DNA of 64,000 nt from CBDEGK01 sp965237855 (GTDB lineage Bacteria; Pseudomonadota; Gammaproteobacteria; Pseudomonadales; Halieaceae), in the NCBI GenBank assembly GCA_965237855.1, contig CBDEGK010000004.1:248001-312000 (forward strand), written 5' to 3'. The notes under the pieces were generated by a model that worked only from the letters and a program-made list of their open reading frames with translations, ran no database searches and had not been told where the DNA came from. This document shows, piece by piece, positions 1 to 8,311 of this stretch (position 1 is the first letter of the stretch; each line of letters begins with the position of its first letter). The translations under genes were made by a program, and so were the position numbers.

Positions 1-1728
1 GACACACATTTGCACACCAGTTTGTCGACCGATGCCGCCGCCCGCGGTGCCAGGCTTGGACTCAATGCAGCCTATCGCTTTGCGCGGGGCGAGCAGGTGA
101 CGTCTTCCACGGGTTTGCCGGTGCGTCTCGATAGACCACTGGATTTTCTGGTTCCCGCCGATCATTCAGACGGCATGGGATTTTTCAAACTGCTGGCCGA
201 AGGCGATGCCCGCATCATGGAGTTTGAGCTTGGCCGGCGCTGGCATGAAATGCTAAAAACTGGGCAAGGTGTAAAGGTAGCAAAAGAAATTATCAGTAGG
301 TTCGCACAGGGGACCATGCCTTGGGAAAGCAACGACACTGCGCTGATGACCCCGGTTTGGCAGCAGGTGGTAGACGCCGCAGAGCGCCACAATGACCCGG
401 GGCACTTTACCGCATTCGTCGGCTACGAGTGGACTTCACTGGTGAAGGGTAACAACCTGCACCGGGTGGTTATTTATCGCGACGGCGCGGCACGCACGCG
501 CGCCGTGATGCCCTATACACTGGCTGACAGTGCCGATCCGGAGGATTTATGGAACTACCTGGCCGAGTACGAGAGAGTCAGCGGTGGTTCGGTGCTGGCG
601 ATCCCTCACAACGGCAATTTGAGCAACGGTATGATGTTTGCCGATACCACGATGGGCGGAGCTGCGCTTGACAAAGACTACCTGCAGCGCAGGCAGCGCT
701 GGGAACCCCTGTACGAGGCAAGTCAGATCAAGGGTAGCAGCGAGACGCATCCAATGCTGTCACCGGATGATGAATTTGCTGATTACGAGATCTGGGACAA
801 GGGCAATCTCGATCTGAGCCAGGCCAAAACACCGGATATGTTGCGCTACGAGTATGCCCGGGAGGCCTTGAAACGTGGTCTTAGCTACCAGGCCAAGTAT
901 GGCGCTAACCCTTTTGAGTTTGGCCTTATTGCCAGTACCGATTCACACACATCCCTGTCAGCGGTCGCCGAAGACAACTATTTCAGCAAACATGCCGGCG
1001 TGGAACCAAAACCGGAACGATTCTCCCTGGCCTACAAGTCGACACCTATTGCCACCTATTACGGCTGGGAAAACGTGGCATCCGGCTATGCCGCGGTGTG
1101 GGCTACCGACAACACCCGTGAAGCACTGTGGGACGCCATGCGTCGCCGCGAAACCTACGGCACCACGGGCAGTCGCATGACAGTGCGGTTTTTTGGCGGT
1201 TGGAATTTTACCGAGCGAGATACACGCAGCCAGGTGCTGGCTGATATCGGCTACGCCAAGGGCGTACCTATGGGCGCCGTACTCGATGCGCCGACCGAGG
1301 CCGGCGCGCCTTCATTCCTGGTCGCGGCCCAACGTGATGCTGTGGGTGCAAACCTGGACCGAATTCAAATCATCAAAGGCTGGGCCGACAGTGAGGGTCA
1401 ACCGCACGAGAAAATTTACAATGTGGCCTGGGGAGGCGAGCGTACTCTGAATGCCGCTGACGAGCTGCCCGCGGTGGGCAGCACGGTAGACATCGCCAGC
1501 GCCACCTGGACCAATACCATTGGCGCGCCAGATTTAACGGCAGTGTGGCAGGATCCGGATTTTGACCACAGGCTGCCCGCATTTTATTACGCCAGGGTTA
1601 TCGAAATTCCGCGACCACGCTGGACAGCCTATGACGCGGCTCGTTTCGGCATTGAGATGCCCGACACGGTGCCCATGACCACCCAGGAGCGCGCGTTCAC
1701 CTCACCGATCTGGTACAAACCCAAATAG
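1..1728 (+). CDS. DUF3604 family protein (5'-truncated by window edge)
   Basis: The reading frame is open from the first base and reads DTHLHTSLSTDA. This matches the GDLHxHTxxSxDA start of the DUF3604 domain, a PHP-like metal-binding fold, so the true start with its likely signal peptide lies upstream of the window. Further family landmarks are PADHSD near residue 50, PHNGNLSNG near 200, STDSHTSLSA near 310, and the C-terminal WQDPDFDHRLPAFYYARVIE and TSPIWYKPK segments. The biochemical role of DUF3604 proteins is not established; the conserved His and Asp residues suggest a metal-dependent hydrolase. A second copy lies at 30184-32244. The stop is four bases from the stop of the convergent aldolase gene. 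Confidence 0.9.
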   Translation, partial: DTHLHTSLSTDAAARGARLGLNAAYRFARGEQVTSSTGLPVRLDRPLDFLVPADHSDGMGFFKLLAEGDARIMEFELGRRWHEMLKTGQGVKVAKEIISRFAQGTMPWESNDTALMTPVWQQVVDAAERHNDPGHFTAFVGYEWTSLVKGNNLHRVVIYRDGAARTRAVMPYTLADSADPEDLWNYLAEYERVSGGSVLAIPHNGNLSNGMMFADTTMGGAALDKDYLQRRQRWEPLYEASQIKGSSETHPMLSPDDEFADYEIWDKGNLDLSQAKTPDMLRYEYAREALKRGLSYQAKYGANPFEFGLIASTDSHTSLSAVAEDNYFSKHAGVEPKPERFSLAYKSTPIATYYGWENVASGYAAVWATDNTREALWDAMRRRETYGTTGSRMTVRFFGGWNFTERDTRSQVLADIGYAKGVPMGAVLDAPTEAGAPSFLVAAQRDAVGANLDRIQIIKGWADSEGQPHEKIYNVAWGGERTLNAADELPAVGSTVDIASATWTNTIGAPDLTAVWQDPDFDHRLPAFYYARVIEIPRPRWTAYDAARFGIEMPDTVPMTTQERAFTSPIWYKPK

Positions 1729-1732
1729 GTGC

Positions 1733-2764
1733 TTAGATGGTACCCGCTTCTTTGGCCATATCCAGAGCCAGGTCTTCAATCATATCTTCCTGCCCACCAA
1801 CCGTTCTGCGGCGACCCAGTTCAACCAGGAGATCGCGGCTCGACAGGTTGTATTTCTCGGCACTGCGCTTGGCAAACAGCAGGAAAGAAGAGTACACCCC
1901 GGCATAACCCAGGGTCAGGGCATCGCGGTCAAGACGCACCATGTGATCCATCATCGGAACGATCAGGTCTTCGGCGATATCCATGGCCTTGAACACATCC
2001 ACGCCGGTCTCGATGCCCATGCGATCACACACCGCAATAAACACCTCCAGCGGGGTATTACCGGCACCGGCACCCAGTCCCGCCATGGAACCATCGATGC
2101 GATTGGCACCGGCCTCTACTGCGGCCAGTGAGTTGGCGATACCCATCGCCATATTGTGGTGACCGTGGAAGCCCAGCTCCGTCTCCGGCTTCAGTTCCCT
2201 GCGGGCCAGGGCAACTCGGGACGTCACGTGCTCAGGCAACATATAGCCGGCCGAGTCGGTAATGTAGACACAGTTAGCGCCGTAGGATTCCATTAACTGG
2301 AGCTGTTCGACCAACTCGTCGGCCTCAATCATATGGGCCATCATCAGGAAACCCACAGTATCCAGGCCGTCAATTTGAGTAGCCGCGCCGATATGCTGCT
2401 CCGAGACATCGGCCTCTGTGCAGTGGGTGGCCACCCGTATCGTGGAGATACCGCAATCAACTGCCATCGCCAGATGATCGACCGTGCCGATACCGGGTAG
2501 CAACAGGGCCGAGACTTTGGTGTTCTTCATTTCCTTGCACACCGCGGTGAGGTATTCCTGGTCCGAGGCGGCCGGAAAACCGTAATTCACACTGGCCCCG
2601 CCCAGGCCATCGCCATGAGTGACTTCAATCATGGGCACGCCCGCCTCGTCCATGGCTTTGGCTACCGTCACCATTTCTTCAACACTGATTTGATGCTGCT
2701 TGGGGTGCATACCGTCGCGCAGGCACATGTCGTGCACTGTGATTTTTTTACCAGCTAAATCCAT
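1733..2764 (-). CDS. dmpG: 4-hydroxy-2-oxovalerate aldolase
   Basis: Class II pyruvate aldolase of the DmpG/MhpE/HsaF family, 343 residues as usual. It splits 4-hydroxy-2-oxoacids into pyruvate and an aldehyde, the last carbon-carbon cleavage of meta-cleavage pathways. The HMGL-like TIM barrel starts with CLRDGMHPKQ (Arg16, Asp17, His20, matching the catalytic residues of DmpG), and GFHGHHN near residue 198 supplies the metal-binding histidines. The C-terminal region around TLGYAGVYSSFLLFAKRSAEKY is the helical domain that channels aldehyde to the partner dehydrogenase. That dehydrogenase is encoded 14 bases upstream in the same operon. An AGGGAG ribosome site precedes the ATG. Confidence 0.96.
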   Translation of the reverse strand: MDLAGKKITVHDMCLRDGMHPKQHQISVEEMVTVAKAMDEAGVPMIEVTHGDGLGGASVNYGFPAASDQEYLTAVCKEMKNTKVSALLLPGIGTVDHLAMAVDCGISTIRVATHCTEADVSEQHIGAATQIDGLDTVGFLMMAHMIEADELVEQLQLMESYGANCVYITDSAGYMLPEHVTSRVALARRELKPETELGFHGHHNMAMGIANSLAAVEAGANRIDGSMAGLGAGAGNTPLEVFIAVCDRMGIETGVDVFKAMDIAEDLIVPMMDHMVRLDRDALTLGYAGVYSSFLLFAKRSAEKYNLSSRDLLVELGRRRTVGGQEDMIEDLALDMAKEAGTI

Positions 2765-2778
2765 AACGCTAATCTCCC

Positions 2779-3687
2779 TTAAGCCGCTACCGGGACGAAG
2801 TCCCCGCTCAATATTTGTTCCGCGTACATTTCCGCCGTGCGCAGGCCCGCCGCCGTCATGATGTCGAGATTGCCCGCATACTTGGGCAGGAAATCACCAA
2901 GACCTTCCACTTCCATATAGATCGACACGCGGTTGCCATCAAACACCGGGCCATTTTTTAGCGTATAGCCGGGCACATACTTCTGTACCTCGACAATCAT
3001 CTCATTCACGGAGGCGATGATGGCTTCCTGGTTGGGCTCTTCCTTGGTCAGGCAGTGAATGGTGTCACGCATCATCAAGGGAGGCTCGGCCGGGTTAATG
3101 ATAATAATGGCCTTGCCTTCATCAGCGCCGCCCACTTTGGAAATCCCATTGGCTGTAGTGCGGGTAAATTCGTCAATATTCTTACGTGTACCCGGGCCGG
3201 CGGACTTGGAGCTCACCGTCGCCACAATCTCGCCATAGGACACCGCCTGTACCCGGCTGACCGCCGCCACCATGGGAATCGTGGCCTGGCCACCGCAGGT
3301 CACCATGTTCACGTTCATAGCTTTGGCAGAGACCGCTTCTTCCAGGTTCACCGGCGGCACACAGTAGGGACCAATCGCCGCTGGGGTCAGGTCAATCATG
3401 ACCGCACCCTGGGCGTTGACCTTGCGGCTGTTTTCTTCATGGACATAGGCCGAGGTGGCATCAAAACAAATCTGCACCCCGTCTGCCTTCATGGTCCCCA
3501 GCATGCCATCGACCCCCTCAGCGGTGGTTTGCAAACCCATTTCTTTCGCGCGGGCCAGGCCTGGGGAAGTGGCCTCCACACCCACCATCCACACCGGCTC
3601 AATCAGCTCGCTGCGCATGGCTTTCATCAGCAAGTCTGTGCCGATATTGCCGGGGCCAATGATGGCCGCTTTGATCTTGTTACTCAT
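2779..3687 (-). CDS. Acetaldehyde dehydrogenase (acylating)
   Basis: CoA-acylating aldehyde dehydrogenase of the DmpF/MhpF/HsaG family, 302 residues. It converts the aldehyde released by the aldolase to acyl-CoA with NAD+. The N-terminal Rossmann motif GPGNIG is at residues 11-16 and the catalytic cysteine is Cys131 in MVTCGGQATIP, one position from Cys132 of DmpF. SSKSAGPGTRKNIDEF and the conserved NPAEPP segment follow. It sits between the hydratase and aldolase genes in the order monooxygenase-hydratase-dehydrogenase-aldolase. Family knowledge says it forms a channelling complex with DmpG-type aldolases. In steroid degraders this enzyme handles propionaldehyde as well, so the natural aldehyde here is open. 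Confidence 0.96.
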   Translation of the reverse strand: MSNKIKAAIIGPGNIGTDLLMKAMRSELIEPVWMVGVEATSPGLARAKEMGLQTTAEGVDGMLGTMKADGVQICFDATSAYVHEENSRKVNAQGAVMIDLTPAAIGPYCVPPVNLEEAVSAKAMNVNMVTCGGQATIPMVAAVSRVQAVSYGEIVATVSSKSAGPGTRKNIDEFTRTTANGISKVGGADEGKAIIIINPAEPPLMMRDTIHCLTKEEPNQEAIIASVNEMIVEVQKYVPGYTLKNGPVFDGNRVSIYMEVEGLGDFLPKYAGNLDIMTAAGLRTAEMYAEQILSGDFVPVAA

Positions 3688-3710
3688 GTTTGTCTTCTCT
3701 TGAAAATTGC

Positions 3711-4496
3711 TTACACAAAATTGCAGCTGCAGCCGCCAATACCCTCGATTTCCAGCGACATCTTGTCGCCGGCCACCACGGGAATCAGGGGCACCAGGGA
3801 ACCGGACAGAATCACTTCGCCGGCTTTGAAGGGAATGCCGAACTCGCCCAGGGTATTGGCCAACCAGGCCACGGCCGTCAGCGGATTACCCTGCACCGCG
3901 CTGCCCAGGCCTTCACTGTTGAATTCGCCATTCTTGTAGATGGTCATCTTCAGATTAGGCAGATCGAAGTCGCGGGGATCCACCTCGTTCCTGCTCAGTA
4001 CATAGACACCGCAGCTGGCATTGTCCGCTACCGTGTCCTGGATCTTGATGTTCCAGTCTTCGATACGAGAATCGACAATCTCAAAACAGGGCATGATAGT
4101 TTCGGTAGCATCCAGCACATCCTGTTCCGTCACTCCCGGTCCCACCAGGTCAGCTTTCAAACGGAAAGCAATCTCTCCCTCCGCCCGCGGCGCGATCAGG
4201 TGCCCGGCGATGGGAATATCAGCACCATCTTCAAATACCATGGCACTGGTGAGGAAACCGAAATCGGGTTGGAACACTCCCAGCATCTCCTGCACCGGGG
4301 CGCTGGTTACACCAATTTTCTTGCCAACTATCTGCTCACCCGCTTCGATGCGTCGATTCACGAAGCGCTGCGAGATATGATAAGCATCTTCAATGGTAAT
4401 GCCCGGCTCTCGGTCAGTTAACGGCTGCAGGGTACGCTGCTCGCACAGCGCCGCGTATAGCTCATCACCGATCTGTTCAATTTTAGTGGTATCCAT
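3711..4496 (-). CDS. 2-oxopent-4-enoate hydratase
   Basis: Member of the fumarylacetoacetate-hydrolase-fold hydratases (MhpD/DmpE/HsaE), 261 residues, the usual length. It adds water to 2-oxopent-4-enoate or a longer homologue to give the 4-hydroxy-2-oxoacid used by the downstream aldolase. Visible landmarks are GKKIGVTSAPVQEMLGV near residue 58, PRAEGEIAFRL near 104 (the acidic metal ligands), CFEIVDSRIEDW near 138, and the LSGSLVPLIPV turn near the C terminus. The gene is the second of the operon, 25 bases after the monooxygenase stop. Whether it acts on the C5 or the C6 steroid-derived dienoate cannot be told from sequence alone. Confidence 0.94.
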   Translation of the reverse strand: MDTTKIEQIGDELYAALCEQRTLQPLTDREPGITIEDAYHISQRFVNRRIEAGEQIVGKKIGVTSAPVQEMLGVFQPDFGFLTSAMVFEDGADIPIAGHLIAPRAEGEIAFRLKADLVGPGVTEQDVLDATETIMPCFEIVDSRIEDWNIKIQDTVADNASCGVYVLSRNEVDPRDFDLPNLKMTIYKNGEFNSEGLGSAVQGNPLTAVAWLANTLGEFGIPFKAGEVILSGSLVPLIPVVAGDKMSLEIEGIGGCSCNFV

Positions 4497-4521
4497 GGCG
4501 AGCGATTATAGCCCCCGTTTC

Positions 4522-5739
4522 TTACAGACCAAAGTCGCCGTTGTCCTGGCCAAACATCACGCCACCCATGTTAATGGCAAACGGCGTTGAGTGATTGGCC
4601 ACGTGCGCCTGGCTGCAGAGTATATCCAGGTGCTTGGCCAGCAGCGGGCTGCCCTCGCGCACCGCGCTGGAACCGGCGGCCTTGAGCATCCTGCTGGACA
4701 GCGCCAGGCAAGTGTCAGCTACCGCCGAAGAATCGTAGCGATAGCGAATACGATCCTCAATTTCTATGGGCTGACCGGCACGGGTGCAATCCATCATGTT
4801 GTCGAAGTTGCGGTGCATCACCAGCTTCATCTGCTCTATTTCTGCTTTAACTTCCGCTGCTAACATCTTAGCCAGCGGGTCATTGCGCATGGGCACCGGA
4901 CCCGCCTGTCGGGTTTTCGCCACTTCGACAAAGTCCTGCAGCGCACCTTCCAATGCCCCCAGGGTCGCCGTGCAAACAGCGCGCACGAATACCTGCATAA
5001 ATGGCATACGATACAGCGGCGCCGTGTTTACGGCGTTGCCAGGGTTGTCGCAGTTGAAGCCATCAATCACTTTGTGGGTGCGATGCTCCGGCACAAAGAC
5101 ATCATCGACGACCACGTCATGGCTACCGGTGCCCTGCAGGCCCACCACGTCCCAGTTATCCACAATCTCATAATCTTCAATCGGCACCAGGAAGGTGCGG
5201 TAGTTCGACATATCGAAGGGTGCCTCCTCGGTGGGCACCACGGCACCCACAAACACCCATTTGCAGTGCTCAGTGCCACTGGAGAAACTCCAGCGACCAC
5301 TCAACTTGAATCCACCTTCCACCGGGGTCACTTTGCCTACCGGCGCGTAAGAGGAGGAAATCAGCGTTTCGGGATCATCGCCCCAGACATCCTGCGCCGC
5401 CTGGTCATCAAACAGGGCTAATTGCCAATTGTGCACGGCCACTACACCCAACACCCAGGCACTGGAGGTGCAGGCCTCGGCGATGATAAGACCCACCTCG
5501 TAGAACACCTGCGGGTCCATGGCGTAGCCGCCATATTGTTCGGCCTGCAGAACTTTGAAAAAGCCCGCTTCGCGAAAGTCCTGGATGGTCTCCACAGGTA
5601 TCTTGCGATCGGCCTTGCACTGGGCGGCGCGATCTCGCAATACCGGTTGCAGATCCCGTGCATTCTGCAGCATTTCTTCGGCACGGGCGCTACCCATGCT
5701 GTACTCGTTGGGTGCTAACAGGGGTTGATGTGCTGTCAT
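4522..5739 (-). CDS. HsaA-like flavin-dependent monooxygenase
   Basis: Acyl-CoA-dehydrogenase-fold group D flavin monooxygenase, 405 residues, close in type to HsaA/TesA2, the oxygenase that hydroxylates the phenolic A ring of 3-HSA in steroid degradation. Signature segments are EAGFFKVLQAEQYGGYAMDP near residue 60, the ISSSYAPVGKV stretch near 130, FSSGTEHCKWVFVGAVVP near 152 and the TAPLYRMPFMQVFVRAV segment in the second half. It needs reduced flavin from a separate reductase, which is not encoded nearby. It heads the meta-pathway operon, a position consistent with hydroxylating an aromatic ring before cleavage. A second paralogue is at 15530-16726. Other phenol-type substrates remain possible. 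Confidence 0.85.
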   Translation of the reverse strand: MTAHQPLLAPNEYSMGSARAEEMLQNARDLQPVLRDRAAQCKADRKIPVETIQDFREAGFFKVLQAEQYGGYAMDPQVFYEVGLIIAEACTSSAWVLGVVAVHNWQLALFDDQAAQDVWGDDPETLISSSYAPVGKVTPVEGGFKLSGRWSFSSGTEHCKWVFVGAVVPTEEAPFDMSNYRTFLVPIEDYEIVDNWDVVGLQGTGSHDVVVDDVFVPEHRTHKVIDGFNCDNPGNAVNTAPLYRMPFMQVFVRAVCTATLGALEGALQDFVEVAKTRQAGPVPMRNDPLAKMLAAEVKAEIEQMKLVMHRNFDNMMDCTRAGQPIEIEDRIRYRYDSSAVADTCLALSSRMLKAAGSSAVREGSPLLAKHLDILCSQAHVANHSTPFAINMGGVMFGQDNGDFGL

Positions 5740-5850
5740 TGTTCTTTACTCCGCGCACTGTGGCGCTGTCGTGGACTTACTATCAGGTGGCTATTTAATC
5801 GTGTCGGCCGAGCGACGGCATCACTCGTTTGAGGTAAATCGCATTTATAT

Positions 5851-5885
5851 ATTATATTCAATGGGTTACATTACTTTCATAATGT
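5851..5885 (-). promoter_or_regulatory. Putative promoter and operator of the meta-pathway operon
   Basis: In the AT-rich 185-base gap upstream of the HsaA-like gene, the minus strand carries TATAAT (5851-5856). Immediately upstream lies a dyad ACATTA-6-TAATGT (5868-5885) that covers the expected -35 region. A repressor or activator bound there could control the operon. No regulator gene is adjacent. The -35 box itself is poor, so this is a sequence-based guess. Confidence 0.35.
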
Positions 5886-5924
5886 CATAAATTAACTAAT
5901 AATTGAACAAAGTACGCCGAATCG

Positions 5925-6782
5925 TCATTCAACCACGGCTTCGCCATAGCTGGTGGTTTCGCCAAAGAAAGCCCGATGGGAAGGTGGCTGGGCACCGTTG
6001 ATGTCTTTTACCCCATATGCTTCCCCCAGTTCCGCGCCAATCCAGACCTGACCAGACTTCTCCATGCGCGCCGGGTCCCGCGCCAGGGCATCTATCACCA
6101 GTCCCGAAAATTCCGGGTTCTCCGCCGTCGCTGCCAGGTCTGCATACTGCTCCGGCTCGGCTTCAAACACCGCCCGGGTGCGCTCGGTTAACAACAGACC
6201 CATCCACAGGGATATGACGGGTACATTGAACGGTGTGAAATCTATCGCCATATCATGGGCCATCTTGTCCACGGCGGCCTTGCCCGCACCATACGCTGGC
6301 CCGTGCATGTAGATACGTCCGCCGAAAGACGAGGTCATCACCACCAACCCTTCACTCTCTACCAGCAGTGGTGCCGCGTAATAGGTGGCTGTGTAATGGG
6401 AACGCATGCCCACATCGAGGATATCCGTCAATGACAGGGGCTTTTTCCAGAACGGTCCCTGCGCAGTGAGACCATCGGGTACGCAGGTAGCGTTGTTGAC
6501 CAGGATATCGAGCCTGCCCTGCTCTTCACGGATCTGCTCAAACAAGGCTTGCACCTGTTTGTCATCGCCGTGATCACACACCACGGCAATGCCAGTTCCG
6601 CCGGCCGCCGTCACCGCCTCCGCGGTTGAGTAGACAGTACCCGGCAGCGGCGCATCGCCTTCCTTTTGCGAACGCCCGGTGACATACACCGTCGCCCCGC
6701 TACCCCCCAGGGCCACCGCAATACCGCGACCAGCGCCACGGCTGGCGCCGGTCACTACCACAACGCGACTTGGCTCACTCAT
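5925..6782 (-). CDS. SDR family NAD(P)-dependent oxidoreductase
   Basis: Classical short-chain dehydrogenase, 285 residues from the chosen ATG, which has AGGGGA nine bases upstream and starts MSEPSRVVVVTGAS. The cofactor motif is TGASRGAGRG near residue 12, NNATCVPDG marks the usual NNAG site, and the catalytic Tyr-Lys pair is in YGAGK, with SS in MTSSFGG before it. The longer-than-average insert between the NNA motif and the active site, and the QPPSHRAFFGETTSYGEAVVE tail, resemble DHRS1-type SDRs. The substrate is unknown. It lies between the meta operon and a divergent 2-hydroxyacid dehydrogenase, so an alcohol or ketone step in the same catabolism is plausible but not shown. Confidence 0.88.
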   Translation of the reverse strand: MSEPSRVVVVTGASRGAGRGIAVALGGSGATVYVTGRSQKEGDAPLPGTVYSTAEAVTAAGGTGIAVVCDHGDDKQVQALFEQIREEQGRLDILVNNATCVPDGLTAQGPFWKKPLSLTDILDVGMRSHYTATYYAAPLLVESEGLVVMTSSFGGRIYMHGPAYGAGKAAVDKMAHDMAIDFTPFNVPVISLWMGLLLTERTRAVFEAEPEQYADLAATAENPEFSGLVIDALARDPARMEKSGQVWIGAELGEAYGVKDINGAQPPSHRAFFGETTSYGEAVVE

Positions 6783-6854
6783 GTTCTTTCCCCTACTTAT
6801 CAATCTGTACTAGTATCGAGGGCACCATCCTAGGGAAGCGGGAATCATTCGTCC

Positions 6855-7787
6855 ATGGCCAAGCACCGGCTATTGGTAATAAGCGATCACGCTGCTGAAT
6901 TTTCTGAACTACTGGCGGCTGCGCAGCTGCCAGAGTTGACTATCAACCGTGTATCAACACCAGCGGACGCCCGCCGCCACTGTGAGGATGCAGAGATCCT
7001 CTTTGGTGCCCCGGATCTGATTGCGCCCGTGCTGGAGTACTGCCCACAACTCAAGTGGGTGCAATCCAGTTGGGCCGGCATTACACCGCTGATAGATCAT
7101 CCGCGCCGGGGCTATGCGTTGTGCGGGGTGAAAGGCATTTTCGGCCAGGTGATGGCGGAATACACGTTGGCCTGGTTACTCAACTTTGAGCGCCAGCTAG
7201 CGAGGCACACTGGCGCCAGTCACTGGGATGAGTCGGCCGATGGCACCCTGCTGGGAAAATCCATCGGCATTATGGGCACGGGCTCAATTGGCGAGGCTGT
7301 GGCAGGATTTTTAAAACCATTTGGCATGTCTATTCGCGGGCTCAACTCCGACGGTCACTGGTTAGGTCATTTTGACCAGTGTTTCCCGTTCAGCGACCGC
7401 CTGGCTTTTGCCGAGGGCCTCGATTACCTGCTGGCGCTACTGCCGGATACCCCCACGACCAATCGAGCCGTGGACGCTCCCCTGCTGGCGCAACTGAAAC
7501 CGGGTGCCATATTCATCAATGCCGGGCGCGGCAACAGTGTCGACAATGCTGCCCTGGTCGAGGCGCTCTCAAGCGGTCAACTCAGGCACGCGGTATTGGA
7601 TGTGCTGGATGAGGAACCACTGCCGGATGATGATTCACTGTGGCAGGTGGAAAACCTGCATATTACTTCCCATACCGCCGCACCTTCATTATCTGAATCC
7701 ATCGTCGGTGTATTCTGCGACAATTACCGACGCTTCCACGCTGGCGAAGCGTTACACCACCTCATCGATTTTGAGAAAGGTTACTGA
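6855..7787 (+). CDS. D-isomer 2-hydroxyacid dehydrogenase
   Basis: 310 residues with the layout of GhrA/GhrB-type hydroxyacid dehydrogenases, which reduce 2-oxoacids such as glyoxylate or hydroxypyruvate with NAD(P)H. The substrate domain is followed by the nucleotide motif GIMGTGSIGEAVA near residue 137. The catalytic triad is visible: Arg in INAGRGNSVD near 218, Glu in VLDEEPLPDD near 252, and His in ITSHTAAPS near 274. The gene is divergent from the SDR with a 72-base gap holding both promoters, and it is followed after two bases by a small membrane-anchored protein gene. The exact substrate cannot be assigned. Confidence 0.92.
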   Translation: MAKHRLLVISDHAAEFSELLAAAQLPELTINRVSTPADARRHCEDAEILFGAPDLIAPVLEYCPQLKWVQSSWAGITPLIDHPRRGYALCGVKGIFGQVMAEYTLAWLLNFERQLARHTGASHWDESADGTLLGKSIGIMGTGSIGEAVAGFLKPFGMSIRGLNSDGHWLGHFDQCFPFSDRLAFAEGLDYLLALLPDTPTTNRAVDAPLLAQLKPGAIFINAGRGNSVDNAALVEALSSGQLRHAVLDVLDEEPLPDDDSLWQVENLHITSHTAAPSLSESIVGVFCDNYRRFHAGEALHHLIDFEKGY

Positions 7788-7789
7788 GC

Positions 7790-8311
7790 ATGGACAACTC
7801 TGCACTGCAAATAATCGCCAATTACGCCGAGATCATCGGTGCCGGCTCGATCTTGATCGGCTTGATATTTGGCACCATGCAACTGCGACACTGGCGTGTG
7901 CAACAGCGCGACAACATCGCCACCAATATCACACAAACATTCTATAGCCGTGACCTGGCTGAGGCCCTGGCATTGCTGCAACCCCTGCAAGATGGTATTT
8001 CGCTAGCGGAAATGAGAGAACTCGGCCCCGAATACACCGCCGCCGCCATCCACGTCACCACCACATTCGAAACCATGGGTTTACTGGTTCACAAACGGGT
8101 AGCCACCCTCGACCTGGTGATGGATTTATGTGGCGGCATCATCAATACCATGTGGCGAAAACTGGCGCGCTGGCAGGAAGATCTTCGCACCGATCAGCAG
8201 CAGCCCTCCTGGGGCGAATGGTTTGAGTGGCTTTGCATCCAGGTCAGCAAGCATAAACAGGATAACGAGCCCGCCCACATTCGCTTTCGCGACTGGGACG
8301 TTAAAGGATAA
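7790..8311 (+). CDS. Membrane-anchored hypothetical protein (DUF4760-like)
   Basis: 173 residues with one N-terminal transmembrane helix (about residues 16-35, IIGAGSILIGLIFGTMQL) and a helical, charged cytoplasmic part rich in Trp. The layout of a short N-terminal segment, one helix and then a QLRHWRVQQRDN stretch is that of a widespread marine proteobacterial family of about 170-200 residues with no known function. The truncated gene at 43395 has the same plan. It starts two bases after the hydroxyacid dehydrogenase stop, so the two are probably co-transcribed. Its 3' end overlaps the end of the convergent DUF819 gene by 11 bases. Confidence 0.75.
   Translation: MDNSALQIIANYAEIIGAGSILIGLIFGTMQLRHWRVQQRDNIATNITQTFYSRDLAEALALLQPLQDGISLAEMRELGPEYTAAAIHVTTTFETMGLLVHKRVATLDLVMDLCGGIINTMWRKLARWQEDLRTDQQQPSWGEWFEWLCIQVSKHKQDNEPAHIRFRDWDVKG

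Noticed and set aside
3055..3939. 294-codon open frame on the plus strand
   Set aside because: It runs across two conserved minus-strand genes (dehydrogenase and hydratase) and is His/Arg-rich in the way of antisense shadows.
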